Of a stretch of DNA of 26,285 nt, positions 1-7,853 are shown one piece after another. The DNA lies in IMG/VR virus record IMGVR_UViG_3300049156_000034, positions 1 to 26,285 of that record; one strand, given 5' to 3'. The notes beneath the pieces were generated by a model that was not told where the DNA came from, ran no database searches, and worked only from the letters and a program-made list of their open reading frames with translations. The position numbers were made by a program, and so were the translations under genes. The stretch's first letter is position 1. The number at the start of each line of letters is the position of its first letter. The DNA is from a virus.

Positions 1-696
1 GTGACCTTCGAGGCCCTGGAGCCTAGTTTCTGGCCCCATTCAATGAACGCTGGTTGGTATTGCAGATACGCTCCCCCCAATCGTGCGATTGAATTGCTCA
101 ATGATTATGACGCAGTACAGATAAGCGGAGCTGATGTGTGTCCCTTGAATGACTACACACATTGGTTCGACGTTGCAGTAAAGACACATAATCCTGTGCT
201 ATCCACCAATGAGCAAGGTTGCGCGGATTATTCACGAATGACACCAAAGGGTGAACACCCCTATGTTCATACGTGGATGGTTCCTTATGCTGATATACCA
301 GCTATTTTTACTCCAAGCCATAGGGGGCTTCTGGCGTTAAATTTTGATTATCAGAAAAGGGACGATTGCAGACTATCTTGGATGGATGGGCTCAACTATT
401 CCCTGCGTGATTTCGATCAGACGGTCAATGTTGTTCCTGGCAACCTATGGGTTTTGAATCTAAGCTCTGCAGTAAAAGTTGTCAGGGATGGTGACAAGAT
501 TTATGTCAATGAACAACGCATGAATTCGTTTCATAGAAAATACTGGCTGGCTGGTGTCTGCAAGAAGTACCTGGCTCCAGACAATCCCAACTGCCAGCAC
601 AATCACTACATATTCAATCAGATGTGGAATTTCTTCAACAGGGATTGTCGAGTTGTCTGGACTGAGGGTGTGGACGAGTGGGACGGAAAAAAATAG
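1..696 (+). CDS. Glycosyltransferase-like protein, 5' end cut by the window
   Basis: The frame is open from base 1, so the true N-terminus probably lies upstream; the GTG at base 1 need not be a real start. I do not recognise a specific family. Its layout resembles the glycosyltransferase encoded at 1657-2565. An 'NDYDAVQISGAD' stretch (residues 34-45) sits where that protein has 'HEYDAICLLDAD'. A later hydrophobic strand and an 'HNHYIFNQ' helix resemble its 'DDFLYLNL' helix. If this alignment is right, the first Asp of the metal-binding DxD is replaced by Gly (G43-A44-D45), so the protein may be inactive or a divergent type. The 3' end overlaps the next gene by 19 bases, which suggests translational coupling. 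The sugar-enzyme neighbours favour a role in glycan transfer. The glycosyltransferase assignment is inference; the coding status is firm. Confidence 0.5.
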   Translation: MTFEALEPSFWPHSMNAGWYCRYAPPNRAIELLNDYDAVQISGADVCPLNDYTHWFDVAVKTHNPVLSTNEQGCADYSRMTPKGEHPYVHTWMVPYADIPAIFTPSHRGLLALNFDYQKRDDCRLSWMDGLNYSLRDFDQTVNVVPGNLWVLNLSSAVKVVRDGDKIYVNEQRMNSFHRKYWLAGVCKKYLAPDNPNCQHNHYIFNQMWNFFNRDCRVVWTEGVDEWDGKK

Positions 697-1667
697 TCAC
701 CATCGTTGGCACTAGGCCACAATTCATCAAGGCGGCTGCGCTTGATCTTGATGATATTTTGGTTCATACAGGGCAGCACTATGACTATGGAATGTCAAAG
801 CAGATTTGGGATGGCCTGAAACTGAGAGAGCCGGATCATCTTCTTGGCTGTGGACACGATAAGCCATATCATCAGTTTGAGTGTCTGATCCGTGACTTAA
901 CGCTGGTTCTAAAGGGAAGAAGGCCGGATTTTGTAATTGTCATAGGTGACTGTAATTCTACATTGGCGGGCGCTCTGGCAGCTAGTTTGCTCAAAATCCC
1001 TGTGATTCACATTGAAGCTGGCTTGCGCTGTTTCGATATGGATATGCCAGAAGAAAGAAACCGCAAGCTGACAGATCATTTGGCTGCGGTTAATTTTTGC
1101 ATCGACCATAAATCTAAATGGCAGCTTGTAATTGAACGGAGTTTGGGTAAGGCCCATGTGGTAGGTGACTTGCTCTATGATTCATTCCTTTCTTGTTTGG
1201 ATCGGCTTAAACCGATAGCGGGTGATTACTATCTGGCTACCGTACATAGGGAAGAAAACGCAGTTAATCACATTGATGAAATTCTGGAGGGTTTAGCGGC
1301 ACTAAACAAAAAGGTTATTTTCCCTAAACACCCACGAATTAAGGTGAACAGAGATTACGAAAATATAGAGATCATTGAGCCAGTTGATTATCTTTCGATG
1401 TTAAACCTGCAGCTTGGCGCTGATATGGTTTTTACAGACTCAGGCGGCGTACAGCGCGAAGCTGTTTGGCTTGGCAAGCGCTGTGTACTGTTAAGAGATA
1501 AGACCGAAATGACCCAATTCGTTTTATATGGTCATGTACTCCTGGCTGGACACGATAAGGAAAAGATAGCTGGAGCTGTATCCCATGAATGGCCCGAGAT
1601 TCCTTTCGATCACGGTCAGGACGGTCAGGCGGCAAAGAGGATAGCGGAGATCATTTATGGGCTCTAA
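678..1667 (+). CDS. wecB: UDP-N-acetylglucosamine 2-epimerase (WecB-like)
   Basis: Non-hydrolysing epimerases of this family interconvert UDP-GlcNAc and UDP-ManNAc in the cytoplasm, supplying ManNAc-type donors for surface glycans. The 329-residue protein starts with the family signature GTRPQFIK (residues 11-18) and has TGQHYDYGM soon after. It keeps the catalytic positions: Asp91 in 'VIGDCNST', Glu113 in 'HIEAGLRC', the 'PEERNRKL' segment, and His190 in 'TVHREEN'. The C-terminal nucleotide-binding signature 'TDSGGVQREA' followed by 'GKRC...TEMTQ' is also present. It is somewhat shorter than the roughly 375-residue bacterial enzymes, with loops trimmed, but no motif is lost, so it is probably active. 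The start is GTG with GAGGGTG seven bases upstream, inside the preceding gene. It overlaps the next gene by 11 bases. It is an auxiliary metabolic gene in a phage setting. Confidence 0.93.
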   Translation: MGRKKIVTIVGTRPQFIKAAALDLDDILVHTGQHYDYGMSKQIWDGLKLREPDHLLGCGHDKPYHQFECLIRDLTLVLKGRRPDFVIVIGDCNSTLAGALAASLLKIPVIHIEAGLRCFDMDMPEERNRKLTDHLAAVNFCIDHKSKWQLVIERSLGKAHVVGDLLYDSFLSCLDRLKPIAGDYYLATVHREENAVNHIDEILEGLAALNKKVIFPKHPRIKVNRDYENIEIIEPVDYLSMLNLQLGADMVFTDSGGVQREAVWLGKRCVLLRDKTEMTQFVLYGHVLLAGHDKEKIAGAVSHEWPEIPFDHGQDGQAAKRIAEIIYGL

Positions 1668-2565
1668 GTATGCGTTTGTGGTGGCGGCCAGCTCGAATTA
1701 CATTCCTGGCCTTGTGGCAATGTTCAATAGTCTGAAAAGGCTTGACAATGAGCATGACGTTATCCTGATTTCATTTCGTATTCCGGAACAGTTTATCGAA
1801 TCGCTCAAGGCGTATTCGTACACGATAAGGGTTATTGAAACTGAGGGAGACAATCAGACCCATCAGACCGCCATTGAGCGGTTCCGCGTAGCTGTTGAAA
1901 TCGGCCATGAGTATGATGCAATCTGTTTGCTCGATGCCGATATGTTTCTGACAGCAAATGTTGATGTATTCTTTCTGGCTGGCAGTAAAGGGCTGATTGT
2001 TACTGGCAGCAATGGCATGATTATCAATTTCAACAAGAAGTATCAGGAACAATATGATTGCTACCTGGAGAAAGATGAATGGCCCTATCCTCAAATCCAT
2101 ACTACTGTGCCTATTTTTCTTGATACTCGTAACCTTGATTGGTTTGATGCTCTTTATAAGTCCAGGCGCATAGATGCTTGGGATGATTTTCTTTACTTGA
2201 ATCTCCTGGGAATTCAGATGGGCAAGTATAACAAAATGATCTGCATGCCGCCCTATGCGTTTACAGGGATTCATCATTGGCAGATGAAACCGGAAACTGG
2301 AGTGATCGAGAAGGGTGATCTACTCCTGTCCGGTACGGAAGAGCAAGTTTACATGGTTCACGGCAAATGGTGGGATCAGGGTTGGTTGCAGGATTTAGTG
2401 CCAACAATGGCGGGATATTGGCTCGATGAAGGGATTAGTGAAAGAGGGCAAGGCCGAACACATAATGCAATTAACTCTTTACTCGGACGCTTTCGTAACC
2501 TGTTAACAGAAGGAGATATGTCATGGCTAACGTTATTACAAGAGGGGGCGGTTTCCTTACCCTGA
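1657..2565 (+). CDS. Glycosyltransferase, GT-A fold, GT8-like
   Basis: This probably transfers a sugar from a nucleotide donor to an acceptor on the virion or host surface. The 302-residue protein begins with a 'FVVAASSNYIPGLVAMFNSL' strand and helix, typical of GT8-like enzymes that scan for nucleotide sugars. It carries the metal-binding DxD as D93-A94-D95 in 'LLDADMF'. Near the C-terminus 'MVHGKWWDQGW' (His235) resembles the conserved 'H..G..KPW' motif of GT8. No signal peptide or membrane segment is seen, so it should be cytoplasmic. It overlaps both neighbours (11 bases with the epimerase, 43 bases with the next small gene). It lies directly downstream of the epimerase, so UDP-ManNAc or a derivative is a plausible donor; that pairing is inference. 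Donor and acceptor cannot be read from the sequence. Confidence 0.8.
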   Translation: MGSKYAFVVAASSNYIPGLVAMFNSLKRLDNEHDVILISFRIPEQFIESLKAYSYTIRVIETEGDNQTHQTAIERFRVAVEIGHEYDAICLLDADMFLTANVDVFFLAGSKGLIVTGSNGMIINFNKKYQEQYDCYLEKDEWPYPQIHTTVPIFLDTRNLDWFDALYKSRRIDAWDDFLYLNLLGIQMGKYNKMICMPPYAFTGIHHWQMKPETGVIEKGDLLLSGTEEQVYMVHGKWWDQGWLQDLVPTMAGYWLDEGISERGQGRTHNAINSLLGRFRNLLTEGDMSWLTLLQEGAVSLP

Positions 2566-2837
2566 CAGGCATTGACACAGATTTTGTCTGGAGTGATCTG
2601 TGGCCGAATGCAACTGGCGGTGTTCCAATACAGAGCATCGACTTTGTGATCGGGGCTGCGGGAGACAAAGTTGTTATCAGAGAAGGATCGCTAACAGGTC
2701 CGATAATCTTCGGAAGTGATGCAGGCATTAGCAGGCAGAAGTATTTCGAGGGTCAACCTGTGCGGCCCTGTATGGACGTATCGGAGGGAACGTACAATGC
2801 TGCCGCAGCGGTAATCATTCACATAGGATCGAAGTAA
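2523..2837 (+). CDS. Small beta-rich phage structural protein
   Basis: A 104-residue protein starting at ATG 2523 with AGGAG at 2511-2515. It has alternating hydrophobic strands, including 'SIDFVIGAAGDKVVIREGS', then 'GPIIFGSD', 'KYFEGQPVRPCMDVSEG' and a C-terminal 'AAVIIHIG'. From memory, small phage virion proteins near capsid or packaging genes share this layout: a variable N-terminus, a 'V.REGS..GP.IF' strand pair and a 'KYF.G....P..D' strand. That makes a capsid- or tail-associated decoration protein likely. No enzymatic motif is present. It overlaps the glycosyltransferase end by 43 bases, and its TAA shares a base with the next ATG (TAATG), so translation is probably coupled. The precise role is unknown. 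Confidence 0.6.
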   Translation: MANVITRGGGFLTLTGIDTDFVWSDLWPNATGGVPIQSIDFVIGAAGDKVVIREGSLTGPIIFGSDAGISRQKYFEGQPVRPCMDVSEGTYNAAAAVIIHIGSK

Positions 2838-3241
2838 TGGGAACAATACCTCAACAAGACACCTTTTTAGATAAGTTGCATCTAAAGCGTGTGCTAGAGC
2901 GCAGCAATGCTGATCTTGACAAGATTGGTCAAGCGCTGCGTGATGGTGATATGGCTGATCTGCGCAAAATTCTGGCTAAACATTCCAGACAGATACAGAT
3001 GGTTTTGCTTGCCGAGGCTTGCGAGCTGCATGACAGGCAGCAATTAAACTATCTGACTCAGCGAAATTTAGATCGTTACGAGCCAAAAACAAAACATATT
3101 CAGCAGCAGACTCAGGTGCTTGAAGAAGTACACCTGATTGTTTCTGAACTGGAGGCCGTACCAACGGATGAGTTACTCGAGAGAGCCAGAGCAATCTCAG
3201 GACGTAGAGAAACTAGACAGCTTAGAATTATCTCTGATTGA
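2837..3241 (+). CDS. Putative terminase small subunit
   Basis: A 134-residue, largely helical, charged protein encoded directly upstream of TerL and overlapping it. Terminase small subunits recognise the packaging start site and recruit TerL to viral DNA. Position and size fit. The N-terminal half ('LHLKRVLERSNADLDKIGQ', then 'DMADLRKILAKHSRQIQMV') could form a DNA-binding helical bundle. The middle ('KTKHIQQQTQVLEEVHLIV') looks like an oligomerising coiled coil. I see no unmistakable helix-turn-helix signature, so the call rests mainly on context. The ATG overlaps the stop of the upstream gene by one base (TAATG). It could instead be another packaging accessory protein. Confidence 0.45.
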   Translation: MGTIPQQDTFLDKLHLKRVLERSNADLDKIGQALRDGDMADLRKILAKHSRQIQMVLLAEACELHDRQQLNYLTQRNLDRYEPKTKHIQQQTQVLEEVHLIVSELEAVPTDELLERARAISGRRETRQLRIISD

Positions 3242-4811
3242 ACAGGTTCTCAAAGATCGGGACCCCGACCAGTATTACCAATATAGGATCGAGCCATATT
3301 TGGACGATCCTATTTCTTTTTGTAGGGAAGTCCTAAACTTTGAACCTATGGCCGAGCAGATTGAAATGCTCAAGGCTGTTGCAGAGCATAATCATATAAG
3401 CGCCCGCTCCGGTAGGGGGATTGGCAAGACCAGGACGCTAGCTTCTGCAATGTGGTGGTATATGTGTACGCGGCCTCATTGCGTTATCCCCTGTACCGCC
3501 CCCACGGAGAATCAACTGCGAGACGTATTGTGGGCAGAGCTGGCACGGCTGCAACGTAGCATGGACACTTATTTTGCCGATCAATTCCACCTGACGGTGG
3601 ATCGCTTCTTTCATCTTGAGCATCCTAAGACTTGGTATAGTGTTGCGAGGACAGCCAGGAAGGAGAATTCCGAGTCATTTCAGGGATTTCACGAGGAAAA
3701 CATGCTCTTCATCTGTGATGAGGCTAGTGGTATCCCCGATGAGATATACGATGTTATGGAAGGCGCAATGACCGACAAGCGCAATAGCAATAAGGCGATC
3801 CTGGTAGGCAACCCGACTAGGACTGTTGGTTATTTCCATGCGTCTCACCATGAGTTTGCGGATAAACCCTGGAGGAATTTCCATTTTAGTAGTGAAGAAT
3901 CAGAATTGGTCAGCGAGCAATGGTTACAGACTATGGGTGAACGCCCTGGTGGTAAATCCTCCAACTTTTATCGGGTTCATGTAAAAGGTGAATTCCCGAT
4001 TGAGGACGAATCAACCGTGATACCTAGACCATGGATAGACGCAGCAATAGATAGAAAGATTAACTACATTCGACCACTTTCAGACAGACCTATTGATTCA
4101 GTCGGCGTTGATGTGGCTGCGGGTGGTGATTCCAATACCGTGTTCGCTTTCGTCAAGGGCGTTAAGGTACTAGCCCTCGCAGTTTTTGAGAAAGAAGATA
4201 CGATGATCTGTGCAGGCAGGATTGCAGGTATGACTAGGCGTGGACCGGATATGTTGAACTTAAAGTCAACACGGCTGCGACCCATACCTGCAGACCTTAT
4301 CCGAATGGACGTAATCGGAGTTGGCATAGGTGTTTATGACCGCCTGATGGAGCAAGGGATTGATATTAACGGTGTTGACGTGCGTGAGGCTTCATCAGAT
4401 TCCACCTTGTTTATAAATCGCAGGGCAGAGCTGTATTGGAATCTCAGGGATCGCTTTGAGGAAGGCAGCATTAGTATCCCGAATGATAAGCATTTGATTC
4501 GGGAGCTGTCTAATTTGCGCTATGAGCTAGATAGTCGTGGCCGTGTTCAAATCTGGAGCAAACAGCGCATGAAGAAGGAGAACATACCGAGCCCTGATAG
4601 AGCGGAAGCGGTAATGCTGGCCTTTGCTGATTACTATCCAGAGGAAAAGACCAAGAAACCCAAGACCTTTACACAGAAATGGATTGACACGACGAACAAG
4701 CAAGAGACTGAACAAGATCCCTGGCTTGACTACGCCAAAAAGAACCTGAAAGAAGTCGCTGGCGGTGACTTTCTTTACGACGATGATGAATTCGCAGGAT
4801 TCCGATGGTGA
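3168..4811 (+). CDS. terL: Terminase large subunit (ATPase and nuclease)
   Basis: TerL is the motor that pumps DNA into the prohead through the portal and cuts the concatemer. Counting from ATG 3168 (547 residues), the N-terminal ATPase has a Walker A 'SGRGIGKT' (residues 81-88) and a Walker B 'MLFICDEAS' with D184 and E185. The C-terminal RNase H-like nuclease has acidic residues D315 in 'VGVDVAAGGD', D381 in 'IRMDVIGVG' and D477 in 'SPDRAEAV'. All three are in the order expected for TerL, so both activities look intact. The frame extends upstream to a TTG at 3138, but that has no good ribosome site. ATG 3168 has GGAGG at 3151-3155, a long spacing. Either start lies deep inside the small-subunit candidate, so the overlap is 74 bases or more. 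The 3' end overlaps the next gene by 7 bases. Confidence 0.93.
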   Translation: MSYSREPEQSQDVEKLDSLELSLIEQVLKDRDPDQYYQYRIEPYLDDPISFCREVLNFEPMAEQIEMLKAVAEHNHISARSGRGIGKTRTLASAMWWYMCTRPHCVIPCTAPTENQLRDVLWAELARLQRSMDTYFADQFHLTVDRFFHLEHPKTWYSVARTARKENSESFQGFHEENMLFICDEASGIPDEIYDVMEGAMTDKRNSNKAILVGNPTRTVGYFHASHHEFADKPWRNFHFSSEESELVSEQWLQTMGERPGGKSSNFYRVHVKGEFPIEDESTVIPRPWIDAAIDRKINYIRPLSDRPIDSVGVDVAAGGDSNTVFAFVKGVKVLALAVFEKEDTMICAGRIAGMTRRGPDMLNLKSTRLRPIPADLIRMDVIGVGIGVYDRLMEQGIDINGVDVREASSDSTLFINRRAELYWNLRDRFEEGSISIPNDKHLIRELSNLRYELDSRGRVQIWSKQRMKKENIPSPDRAEAVMLAFADYYPEEKTKKPKTFTQKWIDTTNKQETEQDPWLDYAKKNLKEVAGGDFLYDDDEFAGFRW

Positions 4812-5065
4812 CAATACAGATATTACATGCAGGTGGGTTAGTAGGTGCGGGGATTGTAGTTTCTATAATCCTCATTTTTTTTGGCTTTTGGCTCGGGCGT
4901 AAAACCCAAGGCGAAGCGCTTCTACCTCCAATGTTTGAAGGTGAGCCCAAAATGCCGGAAATGGACGTTTTTGAGCGAGCCCAACTACCTCCAGAAGAGG
5001 GGGGCTATTCGGACGAGGAGCTACGTGATATGGCTCGTGCAAGACCATACGAAGGGATACACTAA
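4805..5065 (+). CDS. Small single-pass membrane protein
   Basis: An 86-residue protein with one clear membrane segment (about residues 8-30, including 'GAGIVVSIILIFFGFWLG'). A short 'GRKTQ' positive patch follows, then an acidic, Pro-rich soluble tail ('PKMPEMDVFERAQLPPEEGG'). By the positive-inside rule the tail should be cytoplasmic. The gene sits between terL and the portal and overlaps the TerL stop by 7 bases (ATGGTGA). A holin or a membrane anchor for assembly are both possible. A holin assignment is not supported, because no lysin gene is visible nearby and many phages keep small membrane proteins of unknown role here. The stop shares a base with the next ATG. Confidence 0.65.
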   Translation: MVTIQILHAGGLVGAGIVVSIILIFFGFWLGRKTQGEALLPPMFEGEPKMPEMDVFERAQLPPEEGGYSDEELRDMARARPYEGIH

Positions 5066-5535
5066 TGGAATTGCTCAAGGAAATCCAAGAGTTTCATAAG
5101 GTTCAACCAGTACCAACCCAAGAACTCCAAGTAGCTTGTTGTGTCTGCAAGATGTGGATAGGCAATGCTCTAACATCGGAGCTTGATGTGCCGATTAAGG
5201 GTAGCATGTTCTACCATCGGCCCGGAACAGAGTCCCTGGAACTACCCGGCGATGATGCAATGGGTATGGATCTTCTTTGTCCGTTTTCTAAAACCGATGA
5301 TCCGGCTGATTTGCATCTATTTGTGGCGCACCTTCCTTTTCGTGAAATCGACGCTGACACGCTCGATTTATACAGGAGCAATGTCAAGTACCTAATTGAG
5401 CCTAGAGGGGCTCAGATCGAAGAAAATGAGGCTCAGGATGGCATTTGTCCGTGTGGCTGCGGGGGGGAAGTTAAGGAAGGCAAGATTTATGCTGCGCGGG
5501 GGTGTAATCAGAGACATAGGTGGAGGAGAAAGTAA
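5065..5535 (+). CDS. Cysteine-rich phage protein with C-terminal CPCGCG motif
   Basis: A 156-residue protein of unknown function. Eight cysteines are visible. An N-terminal 'VACCVCKMW' group (about residues 23-31) is followed by a lone 'LLCPF' cysteine. The C-terminal 'ICPCGCGGEV' to 'AARGCNQRHRWRRK' stretch resembles zinc-binding tails in many phage proteins, where a 'C.CGC' pair is followed by an aromatic or basic 'GC...H' ending. A metal-binding fold is likely. The very basic last seven residues could contact nucleic acid. It begins on the stop of the membrane-protein gene (TAATG) and ends two bases before the portal ATG, so it belongs to the packaging operon. A role in portal or terminase assembly is possible but not shown. 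Confidence 0.6.
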   Translation: MELLKEIQEFHKVQPVPTQELQVACCVCKMWIGNALTSELDVPIKGSMFYHRPGTESLELPGDDAMGMDLLCPFSKTDDPADLHLFVAHLPFREIDADTLDLYRSNVKYLIEPRGAQIEENEAQDGICPCGCGGEVKEGKIYAARGCNQRHRWRRK

Positions 5536-5537
5536 AA

Positions 5538-7544
5538 ATGGCTACGGCAACTGATACTCAGGGCAAACCGATTATCCGCAATCGTGACGAGATAGAGAAG
5601 CAGCATGTAACTTCATTGCTGCCGAAGGAGGGAGAGAAGAATGTTGGTCATGCTTCCTTCGCAATCTTAGAGGCGGTGATTGAGGACAAAGAGAAAAAGC
5701 GGCTGCCGCAAAAGTGGTACAGGAACTATGAAATGTACCGCAATCATCATTGGAGATCAGGCGCTTTCGCTCCCATTCCTCTTGCTTCCATAAGTCTCGT
5801 ATCAGCTCACGTAGAACGGACGGTGAACCTACTCACCGATAATAATCCTACATTCGATGTTATCGGGGAGGATGAGGAAAAGGCTTCGAGTTTGCAGAAG
5901 ATGGCTCGTTATTGGTGGAACGAAACGGAGCAGCAAGACATTTTTGGTGATTCAGTCAAGATGGCCGAGATCAATGGTTCCGCAATCGAGAAGGTTATCT
6001 TCAATCCCGCCCTAAACAATGGCCTGGGTGAAGTAGAAACCATTAACATTGATCCTCACAATTTCGGATTCTGGCCGCTGAATGAAAAAAATCCAAGAAA
6101 ATGGGAGGCAGCTCTCCATTACTTTACTATGCCGCTTAATCAGGCCCGGAGACGATGGCCGAAGAAAGCAGATCAAATAAAAGCCGACGAGGAATGGAAA
6201 GAGCAGCTCGGAGAGAAAAGGCGTGAAATTGTAGGCGGCTCTGCAAGGCCAATACCGAAAGCAGGCATGGGTGATTTCGCTCGTAGTCGTGCCTTTATTC
6301 ATGGCAATCCAGCGCTCTTGAGTGTCATGGGCCGTGGTGATGAAGTATTGATTGTGGAACTTTGGGTTAAAGATTATTCGATGGTTCAGGAAGTCACTAA
6401 ACCTATGGTGCAAGAGCTTGATGTAGATTCAGGCATACTGGCAGAGGTAGAGCCCGAAGAAAAACAAGTCAGACCTAAATATCCCGGCTATATCCGAGTA
6501 GTAACTACCTGCAATGGTGGTGATTTAGTGCTTTCAGACAGACCTAACCCGAGCATCAATCACAGTATGCCATTAGAGCAAATATCACAGACGTTTCTAT
6601 TTAATAGATTCCCCTTCACCCTTACACCTTCTGTCAAAGATCCTGTTACACCGTGGGGGTACTCTAGCATTGAGCAACTGGAACAGCTCAACATCGAGAT
6701 AGACAAATGTATTAGCCAGCTCAATTACATGAAAGATCGTGTCTCTCGTTCACCGCTTATCAATCCAAAAGATACCATGGTGGACAATGCTGATTTCACC
6801 AACGCCGCCAGGATCGTCAGACCGAAAAACAGTATCGTTGCCAAATCTATCAGGTACATGGATAGCCCGCCTGTCCAGACTGATATTCATAATATCCTCA
6901 CTATCTATCGAGAGCTGTTTGATAAAGTCGCCGGGACTTTCGATCTCACAGATCCTCAGATAATGAAAGGCCGCCTCGCCTTTAAGTCCATTGCTGCCAT
7001 TTTAGAGAATATGCACACTCTAATCAGGGGCAAAATTAGAACCTATGGCCGGATGATTAGAGATCGAGGCAGAATGTATATCTCGCACGTTCAAAACTGG
7101 TACACAGAAGAGCGCTTCTTTTTCTTAGAGGAAGATGGATTGCCGATACAGGGCTCTTTGGTTGGGCCTGAATCAATTATGCCTCACCATTTCCAGGTGG
7201 TTGCAGGATCTACCATGCCTACCTCTCGCCTGCAGAGACGTGAGGAGGCTATGGAATTATTTAAGATGGAAGCCATTGGAGTGCGAGAGTTGCTGGAAGC
7301 GCTTGAATGGCCTGACAGGGCTAACATAGCAACTAAGATGGAAATGGGTGTTGTCGGGCCGCTACTGGAGCGCATGCAAGCTCTAGGTGTTGAGCAACAG
7401 GTATTACAGATTGTTCAGGAAGTATCGCAAATGGATGAGTCAACATATAACGCCTTGGTGCAGCAAGTTAAAGAGCTGCAGGGTGAACAGATCCAAGAAC
7501 AAGGCCAAATAGAAGGAGGTGGAGGAAACCTTGCCGCTGTATAG
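5538..7544 (+). CDS. Portal protein (P22-like head-to-tail connector)
   Basis: The portal forms the dodecameric ring at one capsid vertex through which DNA enters and leaves. The 668-residue protein has the length and layout of podovirus portals. The N-terminal part has 'KWYRNYEMYRNHHWRS' and a long wing region. The central segment 'SRSPLINPKDTMVDNADF' precedes a 'VRPKNSIVAKSIRYM' strand. The clip/stem region 'FDLTDPQIMKGRLAFKSIAA' (about residues 468-487) corresponds to the '...G.....SG.AI' motif before the stem helices in portal families. The C-terminus is helical and Gln/Glu-rich, compatible with a barrel. A longer frame opens with GTG at 5520, but ATG 5538 has GGAGGAGAAAG just upstream and is preferred. 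It overlaps the next gene. Confidence 0.87.
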   Translation: MATATDTQGKPIIRNRDEIEKQHVTSLLPKEGEKNVGHASFAILEAVIEDKEKKRLPQKWYRNYEMYRNHHWRSGAFAPIPLASISLVSAHVERTVNLLTDNNPTFDVIGEDEEKASSLQKMARYWWNETEQQDIFGDSVKMAEINGSAIEKVIFNPALNNGLGEVETINIDPHNFGFWPLNEKNPRKWEAALHYFTMPLNQARRRWPKKADQIKADEEWKEQLGEKRREIVGGSARPIPKAGMGDFARSRAFIHGNPALLSVMGRGDEVLIVELWVKDYSMVQEVTKPMVQELDVDSGILAEVEPEEKQVRPKYPGYIRVVTTCNGGDLVLSDRPNPSINHSMPLEQISQTFLFNRFPFTLTPSVKDPVTPWGYSSIEQLEQLNIEIDKCISQLNYMKDRVSRSPLINPKDTMVDNADFTNAARIVRPKNSIVAKSIRYMDSPPVQTDIHNILTIYRELFDKVAGTFDLTDPQIMKGRLAFKSIAAILENMHTLIRGKIRTYGRMIRDRGRMYISHVQNWYTEERFFFLEEDGLPIQGSLVGPESIMPHHFQVVAGSTMPTSRLQRREEAMELFKMEAIGVRELLEALEWPDRANIATKMEMGVVGPLLERMQALGVEQQVLQIVQEVSQMDESTYNALVQQVKELQGEQIQEQGQIEGGGGNLAAV

Positions 7545-7851
7545 CTACAAGTGCGAATCTTGTGGCTATGAATTCGATGCTGTTAATAAAATAGCAGACA
7601 GAAATTATCAGACCTGCAGCCGTTGTGAAAGCCTGTGTGAAATACAGATCACAGGCTTTTTTAATAAGAGATCGGATGCTAAATGGATTCAGTCTGTTAA
7701 CGGCTTTCTGAATGACCCCGAATTCGTAGCTCAAGGCCGCCAAAGACATATAGAGACGAGAGAGCAATACCGCAATCATATCGAAACGGTTTATTCCGAT
7801 CCCGACCCCAGGGTTAAAGCTCTCAAGGAAGAGTATTTAGATAGGAGCTAG
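7531..7851 (+). CDS. FmdB-type zinc-ribbon protein
   Basis: A 106-residue protein starting at TTG 7531, chosen because GGAGG lies at 7521-7525 and the N-terminus then reads 'MPLYSYKCESCGYEFD', the usual FmdB-family opening. Two CxxC pairs, in 'YKCESCGYEF' and 'QTCSRCESLCE', form the zinc ribbon. The rest is a helical tail with 'FLNDPEFVAQGRQRHIETR' and a charged C-terminus. The family is often called regulatory, but its function is unknown; in phages it commonly sits among structural genes. A zinc-dependent nucleic-acid or protein contact is the usual guess. The start lies inside the portal gene (14-base overlap). A strong intrinsic-terminator structure lies within the coding sequence (see 7628-7662), directly after the zinc ribbon. 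Confidence 0.75.
   Translation: MPLYSYKCESCGYEFDAVNKIADRNYQTCSRCESLCEIQITGFFNKRSDAKWIQSVNGFLNDPEFVAQGRQRHIETREQYRNHIETVYSDPDPRVKALKEEYLDRS
7628..7662 (+). terminator. Intrinsic terminator inside the zinc-ribbon gene
   Basis: A 10-base arm AAAGCCTGTG (7628-7637), a 12-base loop, and the exact complement CACAGGCTTT (7650-7659) are followed by further Ts, giving a run of six at 7657-7662. This is the form of a Rho-independent terminator on the + strand. It lies wholly within an open coding frame, which continues for about 190 bases. In the cell, close-following ribosomes would normally suppress it, so it could act as an attenuator sensitive to translation. The structure is seen directly; its activity is inferred. 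Confidence 0.65.
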
Positions 7852-7853
7852 CC

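Noticed and set aside
4805-5065. Holin assignment for the small membrane protein
   Set aside because: A single membrane segment alone does not support it and no lysin gene is nearby.
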